Shown: positions 1-8,204 of the stretch, piece after piece
Layout: every line of letters begins with the position of its first letter
Position numbering within the stretch: the first letter of the stretch is position 1
NCBI GenBank assembly: GCA_035402725.1
Contig: DAONDU010000113.1
Span: forward strand, 1 to 8,632
Length of the DNA stretch: 8,632 nucleotides
Origin: UPXZ01 sp035402725
Lineage (GTDB): Bacteria > Bacteroidota > Bacteroidia > Bacteroidales > Paludibacteraceae
Direction of reading: 5' to 3'
The notes under the pieces: model-generated
Seen by the model: the letters and a program-made list of their open reading frames with translations, nothing else
Database searches by the model: none
Told to the model about the DNA's origin: nothing
Made by a program: the position numbers and the translations under genes

Positions 1-294
1 AAAGTTTCCATTCCTGAAAATCTGATTGTATCCATCAAACTTATCCGAGAGCAAGATCAGGAACTTTCGGTGCCGGTTGAAGCACTGTTGACCGATGAAA
101 CACAGTCCATTTACTGGGTAATGAAACTGATAAACGACACAACAGCAGTTAAAACCATTGTGCAGAAAGGGATTGAAACTGACAAATGGATACAGATTGA
201 AGCCGGAGATCTGACTAAAAATGACCGGATTATTGTTTCGGGCAATTACGGATTGAATGATACAGCTTTGGTCAAAATCACTAAAACGCGCTAA
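1..294 (+). CDS. RND efflux periplasmic adaptor subunit (HlyD/MFP family), C-terminal fragment
   Basis: The reading frame is open from the first base of the window and ends at TAA 292-294, leaving 97 codons of a gene that starts upstream. The fragment reads as the distal beta-barrel and membrane-proximal part of a membrane fusion protein. 'VPVEALLTDE' followed by 'YWVMKL' matches the usual 'vP..Al..d..g..vfvv' strand of the family. 'VQKGIETDKWIQIEAGDLTKND' matches the 'V..G...g..veI..GL..Gd.VV..G' strand, and the end is 'RIIVSGNYGLNDTALVKI'. Such adaptors link an inner-membrane RND pump to an outer-membrane channel in the periplasm. The complete RND pump that begins 145 bp downstream on the same strand fits this assignment. 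The coiled-coil hairpin, the lipoyl domain and any lipoprotein or membrane anchor lie outside the window. The GTG at position 70 is an internal valine codon, not a start. Family assignment is fairly sure; substrate is not visible. Confidence 0.86.
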   Translation, partial: KVSIPENLIVSIKLIREQDQELSVPVEALLTDETQSIYWVMKLINDTTAVKTIVQKGIETDKWIQIEAGDLTKNDRIIVSGNYGLNDTALVKITKTR

Positions 295-439
295 TCAGCC
301 GGGGGAAAGGGAGCATTATCCATGCTGGCTGGAGGTACGATTTTTTTATTCCATGTTTTTATTTCTGATGCATTTTTAGAACCCTTCCCTAATCCCCTTT
401 TAAGTTAAGATGGCTAATATCTGAAGACTTGTATAAATT
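295..439. other. adaptor-pump intergenic spacer with a small hairpin
   Basis: This 145-bp gap separates the adaptor stop from the pump start. It contains a perfect 5-bp stem with a 5-nt loop (AGCAT 312-316, ATGCT 322-326), followed after about 14 nt by a run of seven T (341-347). The T-run is too far from the stem for a convincing intrinsic terminator, so the two genes can still be co-transcribed. I found no clean TTG...TAnnTTTG promoter and no coding frame worth calling. The segment immediately before the pump start is AT-rich and has no Shine-Dalgarno sequence. Confidence 0.4.
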
Positions 440-3400
440 ATGAAAAAGCGACATTCTTTCTATGTAAGATATAAAACGCCAATACTGATGTTGGCGCTAA
501 TAATTGTAGTTACAGGCGTTTTTTCATACCTCAATATGAAATCTTCCCTGTTTCCACAAACCACTTTCCCTAAAATCAAAATCATAGCAGATGCCGGTCA
601 GCAACCTGTGGATCAAATGACAGCCACAGTTACAAAGCCACTCGAGGAAGCTGTGAAACAAATACCTAACCTGTTAGTGGTTAGAAGTACCACGAGCCGT
701 GGCAGCTGCGAAATTTCTGCCTTTATCGACTGGAAAGCCGATGTGGATTTAAGCGTTCAGCAGATAGAAAGCCGCATCAGTCAGGTCAGAAACCAACTTC
801 CTTCCGATGTGAATATCACGGTGGAGAAAATGAACCCGTCCATACTTCCCGTGATGGGTTATTCGCTGACTTCCCAAAAGACGGCGCCGTTTGAGTTGAA
901 AAAACTGGCCTTGTACACCATCAAACCATTTCTCTCGCAAGTGCCCGGTGTGAGTGAAGTGCGGGTGATTGGCGGACAGGAAAAAGAATATCGGGTTGTA
1001 TTGGATCAGATGAAAATGAGCAAGTTGGGTATCACACCATCCGACATTGCCGACATCATGAGCAAAACGAATTTTATTCAGTCCAATGGTTATTTCACCG
1101 ATTACAAATACCTCTACCTGACACTTACCGATACTCAACTAAAAAATTTAGACCAACTGAGAAATATCATCATTAGTAATGATGGCAGCCGGATTGTCTA
1201 TTTCAGCGATATTGCCGATATAGAACTGCATCAGGCAAAGCAATACATAAAAGTCAATGCCAATGGCGAAGAAAGTATACTCATTGCTGTGGTGCAACAA
1301 CCCAATGCCAATGTGGTGGAAGTTTCCCGGGCGATGAATATCAAAATTAAAGAGTTGAAAAAATCGCTTCCCAATGATATTGAACTGAAATCTTACTACG
1401 ATCAGGCTACTTTCGTTAATGATGCCATTCGGAGTGTTTCTGATGCTCTCTGGATAGGATTATTTTTGGCCATAGTTGTTGCTATACTATTTTTAAGATC
1501 GTGGAAATCAAGTTTAACCATTCTTATAACCATTCCGGTTACGCTGTTGCTTACTATTCTTATATTATATATTACCGGTCAGACTTTCAATATTATGACC
1601 CTGGGAGCCATTGCCGCATCTATCGGGCTAATCATTGATGATGCTATTGTAGTTGTGGAGCAAATCCACCGTACCCACGAAGAAAATCCCGAAGAAAGCA
1701 GTGAAGACCTGATACACGTTGCGATCAGTTATCTTTTCAAAGCGATGGTTGGTTCATCGTTGAGCACAATTGTAATATTCATTCCTTTTGTACTGATGAG
1801 CGGTGTTGCGGGTGCTTATTTTGAGGTAATGACAAATACAATGCTTATTACACTCGTTTGTTCATTTTTTACGACGTGGGTTTTGCTGCCAGTCATTTAT
1901 TTGTTCTTATCTAAGTTTTTCAAAGAAAAAAAACTCCGCTCTCACGATGTTAAGGAGAGAAAATGGGTGGGATATTTTATCGATCATCCAGTGTATTCGT
2001 ATGTGTTTATGGCTCTCGTTGTACTTTCAGCAATTGTTATTTTACCCCGTTTGAGTTCTGGCTTTTTGCCTGAAATGGATGAAGGAAGCATTGTGCTGGA
2101 TTATAAGTCTGTTCCGGGAACTTCGCTGGAAGAAACCGACCGCGAACTACGTGAGGTGGAGAAAATACTGGCCGAAATACCCGAAGTGGAAGCCTACAGC
2201 CGACGTACAGGAACGCAGATGGGATTTTTTATTACCGAACCCAACGACGGCGACTATTTAATTCAGCTGAAAAAGAAACGAAATAAAACCACTGTTGAGG
2301 TAATTGATGAAATCAGAAGCCGGATTGAAGCGCATACATTGCCGCTGACTGTAGATTTCGGTCAGGTGATAGGCGATAATCTGGGAGACCTGATGAGCAG
2401 TGTTCAACCAATCGAAATAAAGATATTCGGGAAAGACAACGATATTATTCAGGATTATTCACGCCAGGTGGCTGCTATTGTGAGCCGTGTGAAAGGTACT
2501 GCCGATGTATTTGATGGAATTCTGATAGCAGGCCCTTCGGCTCAGATTACCCCCGATCTGACGGCATTGGGACAATATGGTATTTCCCCTCAGGATTTTC
2601 AGTATCAGGTGCAGACACAGATTGAAGGAAATGAAGTGGGTAAAATTTTCGAAAAACAACAATATACGCCAATCCGGATTATGTACTCCCACAACAGTAA
2701 TTCCTCCTTTACTCAAATTCAGAATAGTTTGATTTCGCTGCCAACAGGACAATTAAAGCCGCTGAAAGAATTTGCCGATGTGAAAATTATTCCGGGAGTG
2801 GCTGAGATTAACCGGGAAGATTTACAGAATATAGGGATTGTAACAGCCCGGCTTGACAATGCCAATATTGGCGGCACCGTGAAAGAAATACAAAAAGAAA
2901 TTAACAAACAAATCAAACTTCCCACCGGTTACAGCATCGTTTATGGCGGAGCTTATGCTGAGCAGCAGCAATCGTTCAGCGAATTGTTGATGATTTTGAT
3001 ACTCTCAAGTTTGCTGGTTTTTACGGTTATACTTTTTCTGTACCAAAACGTAGTGGTGGCGGGACTTATTCTTCTTATTTCCATAATGGGTATTGCAGGA
3101 AGTTTTATATTTCTTTTTATTACCAACATCCCTCTCAATGTAGGCAGTTACATCGGACTGATAATGATGGTTGGGATTATCGGAGAAAATGCCATCTTCA
3201 CCTACCTGCAATTTCAGTCCAACTTACAGCAAAGCAGTAAAAAAGAAGCTTTAATCTATGCCATCAGCACCCGTCTGCGTCCGAAGTTGATGACAGCCAT
3301 CGGTGCCATCATTGCACTGATGCCGCTGGCATTAGGCATCGGCACCGGAGCACAAATGCACCAACCGCTGGCTATTGCCGTAATCGGCGGATTTATTTTA

Positions 3401-3475
3401 GCGTTGCCCTTATTACTAATTGTGCTGCCGACCATGTTGAATAAGATAAAATTCAAAGAGGAAATAAAGGTGTAG
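440..3475 (+). CDS. RND-superfamily efflux pump, inner-membrane permease (CzcA/CusA-like porter domains)
   Basis: This is a complete 1011-residue proton-driven RND exporter, slightly shorter than AcrB or CusA (about 1,050). An in-frame stop at 434-436 makes ATG 440 the first possible start. Layout: TM1 about 12-31; first periplasmic porter half about 35-325; TM2-TM6 about 333-490; TM7 about 520-538; second porter half about 545-840; TM8-TM12 about 846-1000. The two-fold repeat is intact. Porter segments 'FLPEMDEG', 'VPGTSLEETDRELREVEKIL', 'PIEIKIFGKD' and 'LPTGYSIVYGG' are most like the heavy-metal (HME) branch. TM4 has D400-D401 followed by E407 ('GLIIDDAIVVVEQIHR'), as in drug pumps. TM10 has E916 ('GENAIF'), and TM11 has R945, K949 and T952 ('RLRPKLMT'). 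The glutamate and lysine correspond to the CusA relay positions E939 and K984. Of the CusA methionine triad only the first site (in LPEM) has an obvious counterpart, so Cu/Ag export is not supported. It probably pairs with the adaptor just upstream. RND identity is very sure; branch and substrate are open. Confidence 0.97.
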   Translation: MKKRHSFYVRYKTPILMLALIIVVTGVFSYLNMKSSLFPQTTFPKIKIIADAGQQPVDQMTATVTKPLEEAVKQIPNLLVVRSTTSRGSCEISAFIDWKADVDLSVQQIESRISQVRNQLPSDVNITVEKMNPSILPVMGYSLTSQKTAPFELKKLALYTIKPFLSQVPGVSEVRVIGGQEKEYRVVLDQMKMSKLGITPSDIADIMSKTNFIQSNGYFTDYKYLYLTLTDTQLKNLDQLRNIIISNDGSRIVYFSDIADIELHQAKQYIKVNANGEESILIAVVQQPNANVVEVSRAMNIKIKELKKSLPNDIELKSYYDQATFVNDAIRSVSDALWIGLFLAIVVAILFLRSWKSSLTILITIPVTLLLTILILYITGQTFNIMTLGAIAASIGLIIDDAIVVVEQIHRTHEENPEESSEDLIHVAISYLFKAMVGSSLSTIVIFIPFVLMSGVAGAYFEVMTNTMLITLVCSFFTTWVLLPVIYLFLSKFFKEKKLRSHDVKERKWVGYFIDHPVYSYVFMALVVLSAIVILPRLSSGFLPEMDEGSIVLDYKSVPGTSLEETDRELREVEKILAEIPEVEAYSRRTGTQMGFFITEPNDGDYLIQLKKKRNKTTVEVIDEIRSRIEAHTLPLTVDFGQVIGDNLGDLMSSVQPIEIKIFGKDNDIIQDYSRQVAAIVSRVKGTADVFDGILIAGPSAQITPDLTALGQYGISPQDFQYQVQTQIEGNEVGKIFEKQQYTPIRIMYSHNSNSSFTQIQNSLISLPTGQLKPLKEFADVKIIPGVAEINREDLQNIGIVTARLDNANIGGTVKEIQKEINKQIKLPTGYSIVYGGAYAEQQQSFSELLMILILSSLLVFTVILFLYQNVVVAGLILLISIMGIAGSFIFLFITNIPLNVGSYIGLIMMVGIIGENAIFTYLQFQSNLQQSSKKEALIYAISTRLRPKLMTAIGAIIALMPLALGIGTGAQMHQPLAIAVIGGFILALPLLLIVLPTMLNKIKFKEEIKV

Positions 3476-3478
3476 TAT

Positions 3479-3555
3479 GAATTTACACCGATATTACCCT
3501 TAGCAGGTACACTATCCTGTCCCTGCTACTGCAACTTAGGGTAAGTGTTGAATTC
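3479..3555. repeat. long imperfect inverted repeat just after the pump stop codon
   Basis: Four paired blocks nest around one centre. GAATT 3479-3483 pairs with AATTC 3551-3555, ACAC 3485-3488 with GTGT 3545-3548, TTACCCT 3494-3500 with AGGGTAA 3538-3544, and TAGCAGG 3501-3507 with CCTGCTA 3522-3528. The two 7-bp blocks are contiguous on the left arm and separated by nine bases (3529-3537) on the right. The apical loop is 14 nt. The structure starts 3 bp after the pump stop and lies between two convergent genes, so transcript-end formation or 3'-end stabilisation of the pump mRNA is a reasonable role. No T-run follows either arm, so it is not a classic intrinsic terminator. A small palindromic mobile repeat is the alternative. 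The pairing is seen directly; function is inferred. Confidence 0.6.
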
Positions 3556-3677
3556 ACAAACTAAAAATATGGAGGATGTAAATTTCAGAAGTATCTGTTA
3601 GATTTTCTTTTCGGGCTTAATGTCAGGAGCGAGGACGTTTGATACGCTGGTTGTGGGGAGAAATGAAGATTGATTTA
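3556..3677. other. rest of the convergent intergenic gap, no gene seen
   Basis: The remaining 122 bp between the inverted repeat and the 3' end of the glycosidase gene contain only very short frames. Examples are an ATG at 3572 that stops after about ten codons and an 18-codon frame ending near 3674, neither with supporting signals. I see no convincing terminator hairpin for the leftward glycosidase transcript here. Confidence 0.35.
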
Positions 3678-6600
3678 CTATTTGCTTAGCATAACTTTAT
3701 GGGTGGATGTGGAACCGGAATTTATCTGAAAAAGATAAATTCCATTGGGATAATTCATATTTACAGTCAGGTCACCGGCTGAGCTATAGGTATCCTTTGT
3801 TCTGCCTGAAAAATCCAGGATTTTGATTGTTGACTTATCATGGGTAAGAATACGTACTTTTCCGGTTGTAAGGGTGGGATATATAGAAACTCCGGCTGAA
3901 TTATTAACCGTTGAGACACCTGTGCCACTGATTACTTCCTCCAGCTGCCAAATGGCTCCTGCTGGTTTATTGCCATAGATGTAAGAACCGGCAACGGTGT
4001 TATCGAGGTTAATGTAATCCCATTTCTGCCATACACCCCGCAATTTAACGGTACAATCTGCCAGCGTTTCGATTTGTATCATTCCATTATTATCCTTTTT
4101 AATGCCAGAGACACACCTCCAACTGTCCTTCTGATTAATATACGTGTCAGTCACGCGTACATTATAAAACGAAGTGAAACCGGCAACGGGAGTAAAATCA
4201 AATTCAAAAGTGTTGTTGCTTTTATCCAGGGCACTGAGACAAAAATCGCCCTCGTAATTTGTTGATACATCCGGAAGTAATTGCAGATATAAGCCTGATT
4301 GCAGATGTTTTAAATAATATTTTTTGGTTTTGTCCGGTGTGGTACAGCTAACACTCTCCGGATTGACAATGGCGGAAGCTTCGATGCCCAGTTCTGAAGC
4401 AGATGTCCAGGCTTTACCGTTAACCTCCGACTTCGCAATCAACCTGAAATACCTTGCTACGGGTTTTGAACTGATGATCACCGATTGTTGTGCTGTTGTG
4501 CTTGTAAATTCTCCCTTTGCAGCAGGACTTCCCCATACGTTGGGATCATTGCTGAAGTATATTTCATATTCTTTAATTCTGCCATTCTCTCCATCCTGTC
4601 TTCCGGTATAATTGAAAGCTTCGACCCGATACGTTTTTTGCATGTCAACCACTATTTCGTGGGGATGAACCGGTTCGTAAGTTCCCCAACTGGTATGCCA
4701 GATGGTGCTTTCGTTTCCATCAATGGATTTATAAGCTTCCTCACCGCTTGCCTGGCTCGAATAGCTTAGCACTTTCCATGCCGACTTATCAATGAACAGG
4801 CCGAAATCAACGCTTGTCTTTAAGCCGCTGAGAAATCCATCGGATTCGCAATACGATACGATATTCCCCGCTGACAAAAACTCAAAAGATCCCTGATAGA
4901 GCTGAAAGGCACCATTATCAATACTATAATATATTCGTGCATTGGGTGTGGTTGTGGTCAGTACTATTTTACCCTGATTATTTCTTACAATGTCTACCGC
5001 ATTACAGATTGGAAATTGAACTCTTGCCCGTTCGGATAACTGATCGTTGTTCAGATTACCTGCTACAGGCATAATCATGAAATTAAAAATGGTATTGTCA
5101 GCTTTCAACTCATATTTTTCCAGTACATCGGGACCACAGGTCGCATTACCCAATCCACGCATAGTGGCGTTGAGACTTACCACGGTATTCTCGCAAAACT
5201 TCAGTTTGGCCTGATAAGGGTGTTTCTCACGATTATATCTGTCCCGATAAATATCTTCGGGTCTGAAATGAGTTGCCGTAGCAGACATTTGCTGAGGTGC
5301 CACATACAAAAGTCCATCCCCGGCATTATCGGTCAGGCTCATCCATCGCACTTCTTCCTTATTGCCGGTTTCTTGCGGAAGTACATACTTTTCCCACTGA
5401 TCTGTTGCTGTAGAGTTATAAACTCCTTCGAAACAAGCTTCTCTCCGGTCTACATACGACTCCCACGGACCACGTCCAAACCAGGTCAGTTTCTCAAAGT
5501 CTTTAGGCATTTCCAACCGAAAACCAATCTTAGGTAATATCACATTCTTTTTGAGTGGATCAATTATTGAACTTACGTAGATATTTCCGTCGGTGGCAAT
5601 TTTAAAAAGCATCCGGGTGGTAAATACTGTTGGAGCAATAGCGGTATAGGTGTTCAGAATGCTTAAATCAACCGTGTTTGTGTTTTCCTGAATATCCCAG
5701 ACACCTGCTTTAACGGTTAGAAGTCTTATACCCATATCATCCCAGCCTTTGGTTTGTGGTTTGTCATTCTCTGTTGGCAATCTGAAAACATTAAGCGACA
5801 AAGGCTGATTGATTAATAGTTTTCCATTGTAGGTGTACTTAATTAATGTTCCCGCTGATTTTGAGAACACAGCTGAAAAATTACTGCCTGTTACTGTAAT
5901 ATCCACACTGGTGCTTGTAACCGTAAGAGTTCCTGTTGCCGGAATTGAGGCAATTGGTTTAATGGCTTCTTTCAGTTTTATTTGTTCACCCGCCACTTCG
6001 TATCCCTGTGGGGCCCACCAGGTTGCTTCCTTTTGATAAGCATTGAAGCGGATAAAGTATTCGGCTTCGGGTTTGGGAGTTTCGGGCAGGACATTCAGGA
6101 TGATTTCGGTTGTAGCTCCACCTTCAAGTGTCACATCCAGTTTGTTTCTTTTAATCTCTTTTCCATCCTCAAAAACTGAATAGTAAATATCCAGATCATC
6201 CGTCGGTTTGAATGCCCGTTTGCTTTTAAGTATGAAAGTCTTTTGGTCGTCTTTCATGAAAAAGTCAATGGGTTGATATACTTTTTTGGTGCTGTATGAT
6301 TTTGCTGAAAATGAATTGTCGGCAAATACCACTCCATTGGTACAAAAGCTTCCGTCATTGGGCGAATCGCCGAAGTCACCTCCATAAGCCCAGTAATACT
6401 CATTCGGTTTATTGGGAACGGGCATTTTTATTCCCTGATCTTTCCAGTCCCAGATAAACTCTCCGGTTAATGCGGGGTATTTCTCATATAAATCGAAAAA
6501 CTCCCGTACATTTCCCATGGCATTTCCCATGGCGTGACTATTCTCACACTGTATATGAGGACGCGGTTTTGCTTCGGTCAGTCGTTGCTCCCCGATTGTT

Positions 6601-8204
6601 TTTATCCGATTGATATCTGCATACATGGTGCTGCTCACATCGCTCCACTGACTGTTTCCTTCGTAATGTGTCAAACGTGTTTTGTCCAGTGCCTTGATAG
6701 CGTTCTCTACGTAATAAAAATTATTGCCACCTCCCGATTCATTTCCATACGACCACATAAAAATGGATACGTGATTTCGGAATCGTTTTACCATGTTCTG
6801 ATTTCGCTCAACCATGGGTTTTCTGAAAACTTCCACACCTGACAATCCGGTATTCCCGTGACATTCCACATTGGCTTCGGATAATACATACAAGCCGTAC
6901 TTATCGCACAGTTCGTAAAAGTATGGATTGACCGGATAATGCGATGTTCTCACCGCGTTGATGTTTAGCTGTTTCATGGTCTTTACATCCCGTTCCATTT
7001 CTTCTTTCGATACAGTTCGACCATTGATCTCGCTGTGATCGTGGCGGTTTACACCGTGAAAAACCATTCGCTTCCCGTTTATCAACAATTCTCCCTTACT
7101 CCCTACTTCTACTTTCTTAAATCCTGCCTTTCCACCGCGTATATCCAGTACTTTGCCGGTATTATCTTCGAGGCTTAGCACCAAATCATAGAGGTTTGGA
7201 ATTTCGGCACTCCATTTTTTCGGACTGTATACCGGAAAGGCAATTGTGTTTTTACCTATAACCGGTGATGTAAGTTCTTTTGTTGCTATAACTGAACCGT
7301 TATCCAGTAATTTTGCAGTAATCTTACTATTGGTCAGTGGTGTACCGCTTAATTCAACGTCTATGGATACCGCTGCATTTGTATAGCTGTTATCGAGATT
7401 AGAGGTGAAAAAGTAATCCCGGATTTGAGTTTTGGGAGCTGACCAGAGAAATACATCTCTGTGAATGCCACTAAAGCGCCAGAAGTCCTGACATTCCAGA
7501 AAGGAGCCACTTGTAAACCGGTATACCTGTACCGCTATTACATTGGTTCCACTGGTTACGTAATCGGTTATCTTAAATTCGGAAGGGAGGAAAGAGTCTT
7601 CGGAGTAACCAACCTGCTGACCGTTTACCCAAAGGTAATAACCCGGTCCGGCTCCATTGAAACGTACAAAAATATCGCGACCATCCCAATTAGCAGGAAG
7701 TGTGAATTCACGCCGATAACTGCCCACCGGATTTTTCATGTTGTTATTGTAAGTGTAATCGGTAGGTCGATTGGCCATGACACTGTAATTGCTGTCGTAG
7801 GTGAATGGATATCTGGTGTTTACATACAGGGGTTTATCCCAGCTTTTCCCGTTACGAACGCCGTAGATTTGCCAGTTGAGCGGCACGTCAATATTATCCC
7901 AGTTGCTGACATTATAGGTAGGATTCTGAAAATCCGCCGGTTTTTTGGATGGATCTGACACCCATTTAAACTTCCAAACTCCATTTAGTGATAAATAGTA
8001 AGAAGATTGTTCAGTACTGTTGGTTAACAACGAATTTTCGGTTTCAAAAGGAATGCCTACTGTACAGGCGTTTTCTCTGTTTACCTGAGTTATTTTCACA
8101 TCATCCCATTCATTTTGAGCAGAAAGAGTAAAAATAGATAAAAATAATAACGACACAATCAATACGTAATAACCGGGATTTTTCATGTTTTGTGATTTTT
8201 TCAT
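3678..8204 (-). CDS. secreted multidomain GH2 beta-galactosidase with T9SS sorting domain
   Basis: This intact 1508-residue enzyme is predicted to hydrolyse terminal beta-galactosides outside the cell. A signal peptide (about 1-29, hydrophobic VLIVSLLFLSIF, likely cleavage after TLSA) has no lipobox cysteine. The core follows E. coli LacZ: sugar-binding domain about 60-252, with D240 in 'CQDFWRFSGIHRDV' (LacZ D201); Ig-like domain about 253-365; TIM barrel about 366-635; second Ig-like (DUF4981) domain about 642-745; and Bgal_small_N beta-sandwich about 770-1060. The barrel has H388 in 'GVNRHDHSE', E447 and H449 in 'NVECHG' (E416/H418), acid/base E489 in 'SYGNESGGG' (E461), Y528 (Y503), and nucleophile E554 in 'QCENSHAMGN' (E537). 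LacZ ends at this point. The extra tail has a chitobiase-C/Fn3-associated-like segment (about 1071-1130), an F5/8 type C discoidin domain (about 1138-1280), a ricin-B-like region (about 1287-1425) and a T9SS type A sorting domain (about 1430-1508, ending 'HKVMLSK'). ATG 8204 is used; M7 would also leave a good signal peptide. All catalytic residues are present. Exact substrate, and galactosidase versus another GH2 specificity, is inferred. Confidence 0.96.
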   Translation of the reverse strand: MKKSQNMKNPGYYVLIVSLLFLSIFTLSAQNEWDDVKITQVNRENACTVGIPFETENSLLTNSTEQSSYYLSLNGVWKFKWVSDPSKKPADFQNPTYNVSNWDNIDVPLNWQIYGVRNGKSWDKPLYVNTRYPFTYDSNYSVMANRPTDYTYNNNMKNPVGSYRREFTLPANWDGRDIFVRFNGAGPGYYLWVNGQQVGYSEDSFLPSEFKITDYVTSGTNVIAVQVYRFTSGSFLECQDFWRFSGIHRDVFLWSAPKTQIRDYFFTSNLDNSYTNAAVSIDVELSGTPLTNSKITAKLLDNGSVIATKELTSPVIGKNTIAFPVYSPKKWSAEIPNLYDLVLSLEDNTGKVLDIRGGKAGFKKVEVGSKGELLINGKRMVFHGVNRHDHSEINGRTVSKEEMERDVKTMKQLNINAVRTSHYPVNPYFYELCDKYGLYVLSEANVECHGNTGLSGVEVFRKPMVERNQNMVKRFRNHVSIFMWSYGNESGGGNNFYYVENAIKALDKTRLTHYEGNSQWSDVSSTMYADINRIKTIGEQRLTEAKPRPHIQCENSHAMGNAMGNVREFFDLYEKYPALTGEFIWDWKDQGIKMPVPNKPNEYYWAYGGDFGDSPNDGSFCTNGVVFADNSFSAKSYSTKKVYQPIDFFMKDDQKTFILKSKRAFKPTDDLDIYYSVFEDGKEIKRNKLDVTLEGGATTEIILNVLPETPKPEAEYFIRFNAYQKEATWWAPQGYEVAGEQIKLKEAIKPIASIPATGTLTVTSTSVDITVTGSNFSAVFSKSAGTLIKYTYNGKLLINQPLSLNVFRLPTENDKPQTKGWDDMGIRLLTVKAGVWDIQENTNTVDLSILNTYTAIAPTVFTTRMLFKIATDGNIYVSSIIDPLKKNVILPKIGFRLEMPKDFEKLTWFGRGPWESYVDRREACFEGVYNSTATDQWEKYVLPQETGNKEEVRWMSLTDNAGDGLLYVAPQQMSATATHFRPEDIYRDRYNREKHPYQAKLKFCENTVVSLNATMRGLGNATCGPDVLEKYELKADNTIFNFMIMPVAGNLNNDQLSERARVQFPICNAVDIVRNNQGKIVLTTTTPNARIYYSIDNGAFQLYQGSFEFLSAGNIVSYCESDGFLSGLKTSVDFGLFIDKSAWKVLSYSSQASGEEAYKSIDGNESTIWHTSWGTYEPVHPHEIVVDMQKTYRVEAFNYTGRQDGENGRIKEYEIYFSNDPNVWGSPAAKGEFTSTTAQQSVIISSKPVARYFRLIAKSEVNGKAWTSASELGIEASAIVNPESVSCTTPDKTKKYYLKHLQSGLYLQLLPDVSTNYEGDFCLSALDKSNNTFEFDFTPVAGFTSFYNVRVTDTYINQKDSWRCVSGIKKDNNGMIQIETLADCTVKLRGVWQKWDYINLDNTVAGSYIYGNKPAGAIWQLEEVISGTGVSTVNNSAGVSIYPTLTTGKVRILTHDKSTIKILDFSGRTKDTYSSAGDLTVNMNYPNGIYLFQINSGSTSTHKVMLSK

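Noticed and set aside
312..347. Possible rho-independent terminator between adaptor and pump
   Set aside because: The stem is only 5 bp and the T-run starts about 14 nt after it; a true intrinsic terminator needs the run directly at the stem base.
749..1138. 129-codon open frame on the minus strand inside the pump gene
   Set aside because: It lies wholly antisense to a clearly conserved RND coding sequence, has no recognisable motif and no promoter, so it is a shadow frame.
3479..3555. Small mobile element (MITE) reading of the inverted repeat
   Set aside because: No flanking target-site duplication is visible and no second copy exists in the window, so a mobile origin cannot be supported here.
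3620..3677. tRNA-like fragment (a stretch reading GTTTGATACGCTGGTTGTGG)
   Set aside because: It is reminiscent of the anticodon-to-T-arm stretch of some tRNAs, but no cloverleaf can be drawn, the T-loop TTCGA is missing and there is no CCA-side acceptor partner.
7461..7958. 165-codon open frame on the plus strand inside the glycosidase gene
   Set aside because: It is antisense to the conserved sugar-binding domain of the GH2 enzyme and shows no family motifs; frame shadowing explains it.
3678..8204. Polysaccharide utilization locus
   Set aside because: No SusC/SusD pair, hybrid two-component regulator or second glycosidase is in the window, so only a single T9SS-exported enzyme can be claimed.
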